From assembly GCA_031267675.1 (NCBI GenBank), contig JAIRYT010000051.1:1-64000 (forward strand): 64,000 nucleotides of DNA, read 5' to 3'. Positions 34,534-44,206 of this stretch are shown here, in pieces (the stretch's first letter is position 1; every line of letters starts with the position of its first letter). Under the pieces are notes generated by a model, which was not told the origin of the DNA, ran no database searches, and saw nothing but the letters and a program-made list of their open reading frames with translations. The DNA is from Treponema sp. Lineage in GTDB: Bacteria > Spirochaetota > Spirochaetia > Treponematales > Breznakiellaceae. The position numbers were made by a program, and so were the translations under genes.

Positions 34534-35907
34534 CGGCAGGTATTTTTCGACATACTCGCGCTTTACCCGCAAAAGTTCGTCGCGGGGAATTTCGGCGAGC
34601 ACCTGCCAGCCCAGATCAAGGGTGCGGCCTATGCCGCGGTTTTCATACTCGTCCTGGGTAAGGTAGATCTGTTCGAATTTTTCGCCAAATGTTAAATACT
34701 GCCGGTCGCCCCCGGACAGTTCTTCTTCGCCGATTATCGAGGCAAGGTTGCGCACCTGTTTGACTTTTGAATAGGCGGCAAAAAGCTGGCTGGAAACATC
34801 CTTGTGATCTTCCCTGGTCATGCCCTCTCCTATTCCGTCCTTCATCAGGCGGGAAAGGCTGGGAAGGCCGGCCACCGGGGGATACACGCCGCGCTGGAAT
34901 AATTCGCGATCCAGTACAATTTGTCCTTCGGTAATGTAGCCGGAAAGATCGGGAATGGGATGGCTAATGTCGTCATTGGGCATGGTTAGAATGGGAAGCT
35001 GGGTAATCGAACCGCCCGATCCTTCTATCTTTCCGGCGCGTTCGTAAAGGCTGGCAAGATCGGAATACAGATAACCGGGGTATCCCTTGCGGCTGGGAAC
35101 CTCGCCCCGGATGGAAGAAACTTCCCGTAACGCTTCGCAGTAATTGGTCATATCGGTCATTACCACAAGAACGTGCATATTTTTTTCGTACGCCAGATAT
35201 TCGGCGGCGGTAAGGGCGCAGCGGGGAGCGACAAGCCGTTCCAGCGAGGGGGAATCGGCAAGTGATAAAAATACGGCGACACTGGAAAGCACGCCGGATT
35301 GTTCAAAATCATCCAGAAAAAAACGGGCGACATCGTACTTTACCCCCATTGCGCAAAATACAATTACAAACTGCCCCTCGCCGCCTTCGGCAAGAATTTT
35401 TGCCTGGCGTACAATCTGCGCGGCAAGGCGGTTATGGGGAAGTCCGTTCCCCGAAAACAGGGGAAGCTTCTGCCCCCTGATAAGGGTGTTCATTCCGTCA
35501 ATGGCGCTTATACCGGTCTGAATAAAATCTTTTGGATACCTTCGCGCATAGGGGTTGATGGGCAGGCCGTTTACGTCAAGACAGGTCGATGATATTATTT
35601 CGCCGTAACCGTCTATTGGTTCGCCCAGGCCGTTAAATACGCGGCCCAAAAGGCCCCTTCCTACGCGCAGTTCCATCGGCTTTCCCAAGAATTCAACGCG
35701 CGCGTCATCGGCGGAAAGCCCCGTATTGTTTCCGAATATTTGTATCGCCGTCCAGTTTTCGTTCATGTCAACAACGCGGCCCAGACGGCGTCCGTCGTTA
35801 CGGTCATAGACGGCGACTACCTCGTTAAAACCTACATTGCCGGTTTGTTCGGTAATAATGACCGGCCCTTCGATACGCGTTAAGCCGCGGTATTCGATTC
35901 CCCTCAT
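34516..35907 (-). CDS. atpB: V-type ATPase subunit B
   Basis: 463 residues from ATG 35907 (AAGGGA upstream). Non-catalytic subunit: the P-loop position reads [17 protein letters not shown] without GxxxxGKT, while the conserved [12 protein letters not shown] and [11 protein letters not shown] are present. It pairs with subunit A in the catalytic hexamer. It is the last gene of the operon, 16 bases after atpA. Its C-terminal codons are in the 27-bp repeat but the protein is intact. Confidence 0.96.
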   Translation of the reverse strand: MRGIEYRGLTRIEGPVIITEQTGNVGFNEVVAVYDRNDGRRLGRVVDMNENWTAIQIFGNNTGLSADDARVEFLGKPMELRVGRGLLGRVFNGLGEPIDGYGEIISSTCLDVNGLPINPYARRYPKDFIQTGISAIDGMNTLIRGQKLPLFSGNGLPHNRLAAQIVRQAKILAEGGEGQFVIVFCAMGVKYDVARFFLDDFEQSGVLSSVAVFLSLADSPSLERLVAPRCALTAAEYLAYEKNMHVLVVMTDMTNYCEALREVSSIRGEVPSRKGYPGYLYSDLASLYERAGKIEGSGGSITQLPILTMPNDDISHPIPDLSGYITEGQIVLDRELFQRGVYPPVAGLPSLSRLMKDGIGEGMTREDHKDVSSQLFAAYSKVKQVRNLASIIGEEELSGGDRQYLTFGEKFEQIYLTQDEYENRGIGRTLDLGWQVLAEIPRDELLRVKREYVEKYLPSSGAS

Positions 35908-35923
35908 GGAGTTTCCCTTATGC

Positions 35924-37804
35924 TCATAATAAATCTCCGCGGTAATCGCGTTCAAGCCTTTCAAACGCGGCGATCATTTCCTGTTCAAAACTGACAAACG
36001 CTTTTTCATCGTCATTTTTTATTTCGCTTTTAAGGCGCGAAAGCTGTTCCCGCAGGGGCAGCGCCGGCACGCTCCCTGCCTGCGAAGCCGCTTTTGCCAG
36101 CCCGTCCGGCCCATCCGCCGCGTCTTTTACGGCGGCTGTTACTTCTTCCGCGCCGCCCGACGCGCTTAGCTGCGTTATTTTATAAAGCGGCGCGCCCATT
36201 TTTATAACGGCCCGCGCGCGGCGGTAAAAATCCATAATAAGGCAGAGCAGCCGCACCTGTTTTGAGGGAACACAGTACATGTCAATTTCATCAAATGAAT
36301 TTTGCTGCAAAAAACCGTTTTTAATGATATCGGCGGTAAGCAGAATAAGCCGCTCAAGATCGGGCAGCGCGTCGGGTCCGATAAGGCGTACAATTTCGGC
36401 CAGGTGCTGTTCTTTTTTTAACAGCCCCAGCGCGTCCTGACGCACCTGGGCCCAGAGCGGGTTAAGGCGTTCCCACCAGGGGCGTACTTCGTCGGCATAT
36501 TCGGAATAGCTTTCGATCCAGGAAATGGCCGGATAATGGCGGGCGTTTGCAAGGTCGCGGTCAAGCGCCCAGAAACAGCGTATAAAGCGCCGGGTATGCT
36601 GGGTTACCGGCTCCGAAAAATCCCCGCCCGGCGGCGAGACCGCCCCGATAATCGAAACGGAACCTTCACGTCCGTTAAGTGTTTCTACGCGCCCCGCCCG
36701 TTCGTAAAATTCCGCAAGCCGCGTAGGAAGATAGGCGGGGAATCCTTCTTCGGCGGGCATTTCCTCCATGCGGCCCGAAAGTTCCCGCAGCGCTTCGGCC
36801 CAGCGGCTTGTCGAGTCCGCCATAATCGCCACATGGTAACCCATGTCGCGGTAAAATTCCGCAAGCGTAACACCGGTATAGATGGAGATTTCGCGGGCCG
36901 CGACAGGCATATTGCTTGTATTCGCAATAAGTATTGTCCGTTCCATAAGCGAGCGGCCGCTGCGTGGATCGCGCAGTTCGGGAAACTCGGTAAGCACGTC
37001 GGTCATTTCGTTGCCGCGTTCGCCGCATCCTATGTAAACGATTACATCGGCGTCGCACCATTTGGCAATCGCGTGCTGGGTCATTGTTTTGCCGGTGCCA
37101 AAACCGCCGGGTATGGCCGCTGTGCCGCCCTTTGAAAGGGGAAAAAACAAATCAATTACCCGCTCCCCGGTAACAAGGGGCGTGTCGGGCGAAAGCCGCC
37201 GCGCGATGGGCCGGGGTATCCTGACCGGCCACCACTGGACAAGGGTGATTTCTTCGCCGGCGCTTGTTTTTGCAATTACATCCAGTGCGGAATATTCCCC
37301 CCGGGGAGCAAGGGAGGCAAGCGTACCGCCTTTTTTGACCGAGGGAGGAACCATAATCGAACAAACAAGGCTTTCTGTTTCTTTTACCGTACCCAGCACA
37401 AGGCCCGGAGTGACAGGACCGGCAGGCGCAAGGTTCCGGTTTGGTTCAAAGGCCCATTTCTTTTTCATGTCGAGCGGATCGCCGCGTACACCGGGGCTCA
37501 TAAAGGCGCCGCCCTGTTCGTAGAGCAGCTTTAGGGGCCGCTGTATGCCGTCATAAATCGTACCGATAAGTCCGGGGCCCAACAGCGCCGAAAGCGGCCT
37601 TCCTGTCGAAACGGCGCGGGAACCGATTTGCAGTCCGGTGTCGTCTTCATACACCTGAATTACCGCCGTGTCGTTTTCAAGGCGTACTACTTCGCCCAGT
37701 ATGCGTTTTTCGCCGACTTCGACCACGTCAAAAAGCCCCGCCTGTCCAAGGCCGCCCGCGCGAATAATGGGCCCCGAGATTCGCGTAACGACGCCCTCTA
37801 TCAC
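35924..37804 (-). CDS. atpA: V-type ATPase catalytic subunit A
   Basis: 626 residues. Catalytic P-loop [12 protein letters not shown], the catalytic Glu in [13 protein letters not shown], the A-subunit-specific non-homologous insert (~residues 115-185) and [31 protein letters not shown] are all present. It couples ATP hydrolysis or synthesis to rotation of subunit D. It overlaps atpE by 4 bases. Confidence 0.97.
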   Translation of the reverse strand: MIEGVVTRISGPIIRAGGLGQAGLFDVVEVGEKRILGEVVRLENDTAVIQVYEDDTGLQIGSRAVSTGRPLSALLGPGLIGTIYDGIQRPLKLLYEQGGAFMSPGVRGDPLDMKKKWAFEPNRNLAPAGPVTPGLVLGTVKETESLVCSIMVPPSVKKGGTLASLAPRGEYSALDVIAKTSAGEEITLVQWWPVRIPRPIARRLSPDTPLVTGERVIDLFFPLSKGGTAAIPGGFGTGKTMTQHAIAKWCDADVIVYIGCGERGNEMTDVLTEFPELRDPRSGRSLMERTILIANTSNMPVAAREISIYTGVTLAEFYRDMGYHVAIMADSTSRWAEALRELSGRMEEMPAEEGFPAYLPTRLAEFYERAGRVETLNGREGSVSIIGAVSPPGGDFSEPVTQHTRRFIRCFWALDRDLANARHYPAISWIESYSEYADEVRPWWERLNPLWAQVRQDALGLLKKEQHLAEIVRLIGPDALPDLERLILLTADIIKNGFLQQNSFDEIDMYCVPSKQVRLLCLIMDFYRRARAVIKMGAPLYKITQLSASGGAEEVTAAVKDAADGPDGLAKAASQAGSVPALPLREQLSRLKSEIKNDDEKAFVSFEQEMIAAFERLERDYRGDLL

Positions 37805-38418
37805 AGGACGCCTCCGTTAAGCGCGTCTCCCAAAAGAGCGGCGGCAAGTTCAAAACGCTTTTCAAGCAGCAGTTCGCGGGCGGCGAGAAACACCGAAACG
37901 GTAACGCGCACCGCCGAATTTTCCAAAACAAGGGCCGGCAGCGTTCCTTCTATGTTGTCAAGGGAATCGGCGGCAAGGGCGGGTTTATCCGGCATTTTGG
38001 AAAGCAGTGTTTCAAGTTCGCCGTCGTCGAGGCCCCGGTAGCGTAAAATTGTTTTACCGCCGGGACGGCACAGGGCGATCCGTTCGAAAAATTCTTTTTC
38101 CAGCAGCGCGAACAATTTGCCGCGCTCCAGCGACTGTATGTACAAATCCATGGCCCGGCCAAGCAGGGCTCTGATTTTATCGGTATAAATACGCTGCCTG
38201 TCCATGGGGAGCCGGGCCATTGTTTCGCCCCGGATTGTTTCAATTTTTTTGCCGTAATTTTTGCGCGCTTCATCGCGGGCCTTTGCAAGTTTCCGCTCCC
38301 AAATTTTTACCCGCGCGCCGGAATCTTCATCGGCGTTTTTAAGAATTTTATACGCCTTCTTCCGCGCATCTTCAAGAATCTCGTGATCCAGCACTTCGGT
38401 TGACTGTATTTCTTCCAT
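37801..38418 (-). CDS. atpE: V-type ATPase subunit E (peripheral stalk)
   Basis: 205 residues. An N-terminal helix ([47 protein letters not shown]) would pair with the small coiled-coil subunit from 42176; a C-terminal globular domain follows. Length and position between F and A agree with subunit E. Confidence 0.85.
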   Translation of the reverse strand: MEEIQSTEVLDHEILEDARKKAYKILKNADEDSGARVKIWERKLAKARDEARKNYGKKIETIRGETMARLPMDRQRIYTDKIRALLGRAMDLYIQSLERGKLFALLEKEFFERIALCRPGGKTILRYRGLDDGELETLLSKMPDKPALAADSLDNIEGTLPALVLENSAVRVTVSVFLAARELLLEKRFELAAALLGDALNGGVL

Positions 38419-38431
38419 CTTTTTTTATGCC

Positions 38432-38782
38432 CTACACATGTACGCCGATAGCTTCGCGTATGGAATCCACCAGGGTTTTTCTTCCCGGCTGCCGGCCGGT
38501 GATTCCGGGAATTTCAACCACCAGCGGGTAGCGCCCCCCAAGCTGCCAATTGTCCAAATCCTCGCCAAGCCAGTCCGCCGCTTCCTCGGTAAGGATCAAT
38601 ACACGGCACAGCGACGCCAGTTCCACTCCGGGCAGCACCGCGCCCGCGGTGGCGTTGTAGCCTTCGGTAATGCGGCGGAAAGCGGAAAGCGTCTCGCTCT
38701 GGTTTTGTACCGCTTCCCCGCTTACGCCCGCAAAGCGAAACGCGGTAACAAGTTCCGGGTCGCCCAAAAAATAATAATCCAC
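38432..38782 (-). CDS. atpF: V-type ATPase subunit F
   Basis: 116 residues. MDYYFLGDPELVTAFRFAGVSGEAV and LCRVLILTEEAADWLGEDL match the Rossmann-like subunit F that binds the D rotor. Only 3 bases separate it from atpK. Confidence 0.88.
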   Translation of the reverse strand: MDYYFLGDPELVTAFRFAGVSGEAVQNQSETLSAFRRITEGYNATAGAVLPGVELASLCRVLILTEEAADWLGEDLDNWQLGGRYPLVVEIPGITGRQPGRKTLVDSIREAIGVHV

Positions 38783-38785
38783 GTA

Positions 38786-39100
38786 CTACAATATCATTAT
38801 AAGAAGCGCGACCAAAAACCCCCATAGACAAATTCCTTCGGCAAGGCCGGCGTACGGCAGGGCCTTGCCCGAAAGCTCGGGGTTTTCGCTCATGGCGCCC
38901 ATGGCGGCGGAACCTATCTGCCCCACGGCGATTCCGCCGGCAACGCAGGAAATGCCCACGGCAAGCGCGGCGGCAAAGTACTTCCATACCGAAGTCGTAC
39001 TTTCGGCTGCCGGCGCCGCTTCTTCCTGCGAAAAAAGCAGGGAAGCCGATACCAGCAGGAAGAACAGAAGCACCAGTTTTTTACTGCTTGTTTTCATCAT
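38786..39100 (-). CDS. atpK: V-type ATPase subunit K (proteolipid c ring)
   Basis: 104 residues. A cleavable-looking signal (MMKTSSKKLVLLFFLLVSASLLFSQ) precedes a single two-helix hairpin: VWKYFAAALAVGISCVAGGIAVGQIG and YAGLAEGICLWGFLVALLIMI. The Glu in GLAEGICLWG is the ion-binding carboxylate; the Gln in VGQIG could be a second ligand, so Na+ versus H+ is undecided. It is a one-hairpin subunit rather than the fused 16-kDa form. Confidence 0.9.
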   Translation of the reverse strand: MMKTSSKKLVLLFFLLVSASLLFSQEEAAPAAESTTSVWKYFAAALAVGISCVAGGIAVGQIGSAAMGAMSENPELSGKALPYAGLAEGICLWGFLVALLIMIL

Positions 39101-39109
39101 TAAACTCCA

Positions 39110-41134
39110 TTATCCTTTTCTAAAGCGGAACGGCGTAAACGCTATTCCTGTTTCGGTAAAAAATTTACTAAAGAATTCATAGTATTGCAATCGTATCACC
39201 TGAATCGCGACAATCATGCCTTCAAGCAGAATAATAAGCGCGTTTCCAAAAATTACGATAATGACCGCAAAAGCCGGACCCACAGCGCCGCCGTCTCTGA
39301 CCATTTCCGAAAGTTTAAACACAATGAACGAAAGCACCGCGTGCGAAAGCGCAAACGCGCCGACACGCAAAAAACTTACCGTATTGGAAATATATGTCGA
39401 CGCCGATTCAAGTATTTCGACAAATCCTTCCATAACAAAAACAAGCAGGCCCTGTTCCAGTACCGGCCGCCCGCCCGATGCAAGCCGCCAGATTGCCGGA
39501 CCAAAAAAGATCAGCGCGGCGGGAATGCCAATACCCGCAAAATCGGCGCGTACAAAAGCGCCGCCAAAAATAAGCCGCAGCGCGATAAACACACCATACC
39601 AAAAAAGGGCAAGTCCCGCAATTCCCGTTTTTGCAAACAGGGCTTTTTCGTAGCGTTTGAGCGACCATTGATTGATTATATTTACAAGTAAACCTATCGA
39701 ATTAAGAAGAATTCCAACGGAAACGGTAAACCCGAAAAAGTAAAAAAGTTTGGCCAGGTTTCCCTTTTCGGGCATTAAGTGAAGAATGCGTTCGGGCGGC
39801 TCGCCTTCCATGCCGGCAAGCTTCATGATAAAAGAACACAGCGCCCGGGTGGGTTTTATAAACGCGCGTTCGTTGGTAAAAAATTCGCCGTTTAAAAAAC
39901 CCATCACCATGGACGAAATACCGACCGCCTTTAGCGGCGTGCCGAATTTTTTATATGACGCAAAGAATTTTGATCCGGGAACCGCAAAGCCCAAAAGCAA
40001 AAGCACCAGGCCCTGGCCTACGTCGCCAAACATTATGCCGAACAGCAGGGTAAAAAAAACAGCGACAAAGGGCGTAGGATCAAGCGTGCCGTACAGCGGC
40101 GCTCCGTAGGAAAACACGACGCTTTCAAAACCTTTTACAAACGCTCCATGTTTAAGCGAAACAGGGACCTTTTCGCTGCCGTCCCGCACGGTTTCAATTT
40201 CTTCCGGGTTATAGGCCCGTATCGCCGTGCGCCCGCCGGTCCGTTTCGCAAGCTCGGCGGCCAGCGCGGCGACTTCGTCCTGGGGAACCCAGCCCGAAAT
40301 TACAAATACATTTTTTGTTCCCTTAAGGCGCGTTTTTAATTCTTCTACCGACCGGGCCATAAGGTACGATCCGTAAAGACGGATAAACACCTTTTTATAT
40401 TCACCTGCAAAAGCGGATCGTTTTTCGCCTATTGCCAGCAGTTCTTTTTCCGCGCCGTCAAGACGCTCGTGAAGGCTTAAAAGCAAATCCTGGGGAACAC
40501 CCCGGTAGCCTTCGGGAATGGTGATGGGCGTAAAGGCGATTTTTTTAAGCGCCGAATCCAGCGCAAAACGGCCTTTACGCGACGCCGCGGCAAGGATGCG
40601 TCCGGTATCGTCCAGCGGAATTATTACCGCGCGATCGGCAAGGTTTGTCCGCAGTTCTTCCTGTCTGCGCGGATCCAGGCGGCCCACCCGCAGCGTTAAA
40701 TACGAAAGCTGATCAAGATCCGAAAACGGCGCGTTAAGCCGGGAAAAGGCCTTTGCCTCGTTTACGGTTTCTTCAAGTTTTTTCTTTTCCTGCGTCCGGG
40801 TTTTTTCCTGTTCAATAAGCGTAAAAATAATTCCGCACAGTTTATGAGTCAGCTCGTCGTTGCTTTCGCCGGGAAGCTCGCTTTCCGCCTGCGGTTCCTG
40901 CGGTAATTCAACGCCAAGCCACAGGGAGGCCCGCGCGATGCGTTCAAGGTTTTCGTTGATATGCGCGGCGTTTCCGTGCGAAAAGGCGTTTTTATCTTCA
41001 ATGTCGCCCGGAACCGGCGCGGCCCCTGCGGAAAAATGCATAATTCCGTGCCGCCCCAAATATTCAATGACCAGATCGACATCGCGGGACAGTACGGTCA
41101 TTTCTATCTGCTTCATCCTGCGCGGGCGTATCAC
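39110..41134 (-). CDS. atpI: V-type ATPase subunit I (membrane a-subunit)
   Basis: About 674 residues. GTG 41134 is chosen because GGGAGG precedes it; ATG 41116 is the alternative. The N-terminal cytosolic coiled coil (~1-330) is followed by 7-8 membrane segments (PFVAVFFTLLFGIMFGDVGQGLVLLLLG; SVGILLNSIGLLVNI; ISNTVSFLRVGAFALSHAVLSFIVF). The conserved Arg of LRVGAFALSHA is the rotor-facing arginine needed for ion release. Confidence 0.94.
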   Translation of the reverse strand: MIRPRRMKQIEMTVLSRDVDLVIEYLGRHGIMHFSAGAAPVPGDIEDKNAFSHGNAAHINENLERIARASLWLGVELPQEPQAESELPGESNDELTHKLCGIIFTLIEQEKTRTQEKKKLEETVNEAKAFSRLNAPFSDLDQLSYLTLRVGRLDPRRQEELRTNLADRAVIIPLDDTGRILAAASRKGRFALDSALKKIAFTPITIPEGYRGVPQDLLLSLHERLDGAEKELLAIGEKRSAFAGEYKKVFIRLYGSYLMARSVEELKTRLKGTKNVFVISGWVPQDEVAALAAELAKRTGGRTAIRAYNPEEIETVRDGSEKVPVSLKHGAFVKGFESVVFSYGAPLYGTLDPTPFVAVFFTLLFGIMFGDVGQGLVLLLLGFAVPGSKFFASYKKFGTPLKAVGISSMVMGFLNGEFFTNERAFIKPTRALCSFIMKLAGMEGEPPERILHLMPEKGNLAKLFYFFGFTVSVGILLNSIGLLVNIINQWSLKRYEKALFAKTGIAGLALFWYGVFIALRLIFGGAFVRADFAGIGIPAALIFFGPAIWRLASGGRPVLEQGLLVFVMEGFVEILESASTYISNTVSFLRVGAFALSHAVLSFIVFKLSEMVRDGGAVGPAFAVIIVIFGNALIILLEGMIVAIQVIRLQYYEFFSKFFTETGIAFTPFRFRKG

Positions 41135-41171
41135 AAAAACCTCCCGGGCCCGACCGGGCAAATGTTCATGT

Positions 41172-42176
41172 TCATGCGCCCGCCTCAAGCATGCGGGCGA
41201 CATCGTCGCCCGACATTCCCAGGCTTAAGCCCTCGGCATAACTGGTAAGCAAATCTTCTTCAAACTGTTTAAGTTTAATAAAACAAAACGCGGCGTCAAT
41301 CGAAAGCGCGTGAAGGCGCATTCCGCGCAGGGCAAGGCGGTACAGATAAAGCGACGCGCTGTTTTGAAAATACCGGGGGTCCGCTTTCCACGCGGCGGAA
41401 TCGTCATTTAAAAACGCAAGGCGCTTCCAGCGCAGCCAGGCTTCGCGGTTATCCAGCGGCAGTTCCAGCGCGGCTTCCGCGTCCGCGCTAAAATTTTCGC
41501 CTTCGACGGCGACAAGGTGGCGCTTTACCGTATCCGGCGGCATTTCGTAATAGGTGCGCAGACGCAGGGCCCATACACAGTTGCGCAGCGAAATCTCTTC
41601 GCGCAGAATTTTTTCCGAGGCGGCGCGGTCGCGTTTGCGCAGGCGGACAAGGCTCTTCCACAGTTTGGCGTAATAATCATTATCCAGCGCCGTTTCGACC
41701 GATACGCCTTCATCGCTTATAAACGCGCCGCGCCGGTCAATAATAAACGCGTATTCCGTTCCGGCGAGCATTCCCGCCAAATCGGGCCAGGCTTGGTAAC
41801 GGATTGCGCCAAAAGCGCCGATATCCGCGTGCGAAGGCGGCGCTGAGGGAAACCCCCGGCGCTTAAGGGCGACAAGCGATTTAAGTTCGGCATATTCATA
41901 TACTTTGACAAGACGGATTAAAATTTCGGGCGGACGCGCGTACGAACCAAGAAGCGACAGGGCCGCGTTGACCGATCGTGTCAGCAGCCGCGCCTCAAGA
42001 TCGCCAAGAAGTTCCTTTTCGGGAAGCTCCCGCGCTCCGGTGGAAAAAACAAGGCGGTCAAGTTCGGCAAGACGGCTTATACCGCGCAGGGTCGCGGCGC
42101 GCCGGCCGATCCAGGACTTGCTTACAATCCCGCACGCTTTGGCAAACACATAGGCCCTTTCCCCCGCGCTCGCCAT
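41172..42176 (-). CDS. atpC: V-type ATPase subunit C (AC39/d-like)
   Basis: 334 residues, all helical, beginning MASAGERAYVFAKACGIVSKSWIGRR, with VYEYAELKSLVALKRRG. This matches the funnel-shaped subunit C that sits on the c ring and holds the D/F stalk. It is divergent from better-known homologues, but place, length and N-terminal helices agree. Its first base is shared with the end of the upstream small subunit gene. Confidence 0.82.
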   Translation of the reverse strand: MASAGERAYVFAKACGIVSKSWIGRRAATLRGISRLAELDRLVFSTGARELPEKELLGDLEARLLTRSVNAALSLLGSYARPPEILIRLVKVYEYAELKSLVALKRRGFPSAPPSHADIGAFGAIRYQAWPDLAGMLAGTEYAFIIDRRGAFISDEGVSVETALDNDYYAKLWKSLVRLRKRDRAASEKILREEISLRNCVWALRLRTYYEMPPDTVKRHLVAVEGENFSADAEAALELPLDNREAWLRWKRLAFLNDDSAAWKADPRYFQNSASLYLYRLALRGMRLHALSIDAAFCFIKLKQFEEDLLTSYAEGLSLGMSGDDVARMLEAGA

Positions 42177-42508
42177 TATTTTTCTCCAAAGAAAAACGAC
42201 TGCGCCAGCGCGGCAAAACGCTCCTGGTCAAGGGGAATGCTTTCAAGGCTCGCGCGGTACTGATCCAGCATCGTGCGGTATTCCTCCTCTACGGCGTCGC
42301 GGTTTTTTTTATAATCGGTTTCAAGTTCCTCTATCATGGTTCGATAGCTCTCGTCATAGGCGGCGCGGCCTTTTTCTTCGGCCGCTTTGATACGGCTGTC
42401 CGCTTCCCGCTGGGCTTCGTCCACCAGAGCGGCCGCTTCGTTTTCAACTTCCAGAAGATGCCCCAGTACATCGGGGGACTCGTCGCCGGAGTAAAAGCGC
42501 TCGTCCAT
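42176..42508 (-). CDS. V-type ATPase small coiled-coil stalk subunit (G/H)
   Basis: 110 residues, an almost pure charged coiled coil (VLGHLLEVENEAAALVDEAQREADSRIKAAEEKGRAAYDESYRTMIEEL), as in the archaeal/Thermus subunit G/H that dimerises with E. It is the first structural V-ATPase gene, starting 8 bases after the ptsN-like gene ends. Confidence 0.8.
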   Translation of the reverse strand: MDERFYSGDESPDVLGHLLEVENEAAALVDEAQREADSRIKAAEEKGRAAYDESYRTMIEELETDYKKNRDAVEEEYRTMLDQYRASLESIPLDQERFAALAQSFFFGEK

Positions 42509-42516
42509 ATCAGCAG

Positions 42517-42990
42517 CTAATCCAGCGCGGCAAGAATACTTTCATGTTTTTTAATTACCGCGGCGGCGGCGGCGGAATCGTTCTGGGCTGCCAGATCGGT
42601 AAAAAACCGGGGATCCTGCAGCATTTCGGCAAGGCGCTTTAACACCCGCAGATGCTTTTCGGTTTCTGTCTGCGGCGCCAATACCATAAAGAGCAGGTAC
42701 ACCGGCTCGCCGTCAAGCGCGTCGTAATCAATCCCCCGGCGCGAAATTCCCAGTATGCCCCGGACGCGGTCTACCGCGCCGGTCCTGCCGTGGGGAACGG
42801 CGATGCCCTTTTGAATGCCGGTGGACATTTTCGCCTCGCGCTCCCGCACCGCGTCAAGAATTTCTTCCCGTATGTCGAGCTTTGACGCCTGACAAAACGC
42901 GTCGGCCAGCTCTTCGAACGCTTCGTCCTTGTCTTCCGCTTCGATGCCTATTTTTATAAATTCAGGCGTAAAAAGGTCGCTTAGCGCCAT
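42517..42990 (-). CDS. ptsN: PTS IIA domain protein (PtsN/fructose type)
   Basis: 157 residues. The phosphorylatable His is in GIAVPHGRTGAV; LLFMVLAPQTETEKHLRVLKRLAEML is the family core. As a single IIA domain without IIB/IIC it is more likely regulatory than a sugar transporter. It sits between secG and the V-ATPase genes with 8-10 base gaps. The start has AAGGAG. Confidence 0.9.
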   Translation of the reverse strand: MALSDLFTPEFIKIGIEAEDKDEAFEELADAFCQASKLDIREEILDAVREREAKMSTGIQKGIAVPHGRTGAVDRVRGILGISRRGIDYDALDGEPVYLLFMVLAPQTETEKHLRVLKRLAEMLQDPRFFTDLAAQNDSAAAAAVIKKHESILAALD

Positions 42991-43000
42991 TTTCCGCTCC

Positions 43001-43402
43001 TTACTCCGCCGGCGCTGCCGGAAGAGTCGCCCCCTCGGTGCCAGGTATGTTCAGGGTTTGGCCGTCATTGGGAACCGAAGCGCCGGAATCGTCTTCGCGG
43101 TACCATTCCGTTCCCTGTTCCTGTTCGGCAGCCTGGCGAAGGCCCGCTTCTTCAACGCCCGCGCCCCCGGGAGTCCGGTTAATAAACGCAAGAAAAAAGC
43201 TGATGGTAAGAAAAAGAAACCCCAGCACCGCGGTGGTACGGGTAAGCACGTTCCCCGACCGCGAACCAAACGCCGAAGCGCTGCCTCCGGCAAAGATACC
43301 GCCCAGGCTGTCCCCTTCCTCGTTCTGGACAAGGACCAGCAGGATCAGCAGAATGGCAATAATAACAAAGGCGACCAGAAGCAATATACTCAGTATTCCC
43401 AT
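43001..43402 (-). CDS. secG: Preprotein translocase subunit SecG
   Basis: 133 residues: two membrane helices (LLLVAFVIIAILLILLVLVQ and TTAVLGFLFLTISFFLAFI) around the diagnostic QNEEGDSLGGIFAGGSASAFGSRSGNVLTR. The acidic, Gln/Glu-rich tail is longer than in E. coli. It is the first gene of the secG-ptsN-V-ATPase operon, with its own promoter. Confidence 0.93.
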   Translation of the reverse strand: MGILSILLLVAFVIIAILLILLVLVQNEEGDSLGGIFAGGSASAFGSRSGNVLTRTTAVLGFLFLTISFFLAFINRTPGGAGVEEAGLRQAAEQEQGTEWYREDDSGASVPNDGQTLNIPGTEGATLPAAPAE

Positions 43403-43429
43403 AAAAACCTCAAAACAAGACTTTCACTT

Positions 43430-43458
43430 ATTCTAGCGGATGGGTTAATTTTATTCAA
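43430..43458 (-). promoter_or_regulatory. Promoter of the secG-ptsN-V-ATPase operon
   Basis: Minus strand: -35 TTGAAT (43458-43453), 17 bp, -10 TAGAAT (43435-43430), followed by a ~25-base leader with GAGG before the secG ATG. Confidence 0.65.
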
Positions 43459-43480
43459 CCAACCCCCGAAAAGGCCGCCT

Positions 43481-44206
43481 TTAATACGGCCGGTAGCGGA
43501 CCCCGTGATCATAGGTGTCGACGCCTTCGGATTTTTTAAGGACGCGGACGGCAAGGTAGGTAAGCGGGGTAAGGAGCACTTCGAGCAGGCATTTTAAAAG
43601 ATAGTTGGTAAAAACAAGGGATTTAAAATCGGCCCAGACAAAGACTCCCGCCAGGGTGGCTATGAATACAAAAATAAAGCTGTCCAGCAGTTCCCCTACC
43701 AGGGTGCTCCCGATAGTCCGTATCCAGAGGAATTTGCCCGAAAAAAGAATCTTCATCCGCGAAAGAACGACCGAATTTGAAAATTCCCCTATCCAGTACC
43801 CTGCAAGGCTTGCCAGCGCAAGTCCGCCGGAACTCATGCCGCCGAGTATCGCATCATAGGCGGCGCTTCCCGCGTAGGATTCCCATTCGGCGGCGCCGGG
43901 GAGCAGGCGCAGCAAAAAGAAAATGGCCGAAACAAGCGCCAGCGCGGCAAAGCCGGTCCAGATTACCCTTCGCGAAGCCTTAAAACCGTACACTTCGGTA
44001 AGTATGTCGCCGAATACGTACGAAAGGGGAAAGAGCAGGGTGCCGCCGTCAAAGGCCAGGGGTATTCCCAAAAGCGAAAACCCAAGGTCGACGATCTTTG
44101 CCGATGAGGCGATATTGCTTGACACCAGTATCGCCACAAAGAAGGCCATTACCAGATCAAGGTGTTTGAACGAAAGCGCCTTTGCGCCTGTTGAATGAAT
44201 ACTCAT
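43481..44206 (-). CDS. yhhQ: Queuosine precursor transporter (YhhQ/VUT family)
   Basis: 241 residues, six hydrophobic helices. VSSNIASSAKIVDLG, FPLSYVFGDILTEVYGFKASRRVIW and FSNSVVLSRMKI are family hallmarks. It imports a queuine precursor (preQ0/preQ1 or queuine) for tRNA modification. It is translationally coupled to the upstream activase gene (4-base overlap), an association without an obvious metabolic link. Confidence 0.92.
   Translation of the reverse strand: MSIHSTGAKALSFKHLDLVMAFFVAILVSSNIASSAKIVDLGFSLLGIPLAFDGGTLLFPLSYVFGDILTEVYGFKASRRVIWTGFAALALVSAIFFLLRLLPGAAEWESYAGSAAYDAILGGMSSGGLALASLAGYWIGEFSNSVVLSRMKILFSGKFLWIRTIGSTLVGELLDSFIFVFIATLAGVFVWADFKSLVFTNYLLKCLLEVLLTPLTYLAVRVLKKSEGVDTYDHGVRYRPY

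Noticed and set aside
43200-44206. preQ1 riboswitch for the queuosine-precursor transporter
   Set aside because: The gene overlaps the end of yjjW by 4 bases, leaving no leader; no preQ1 aptamer was seen upstream of yjjW.
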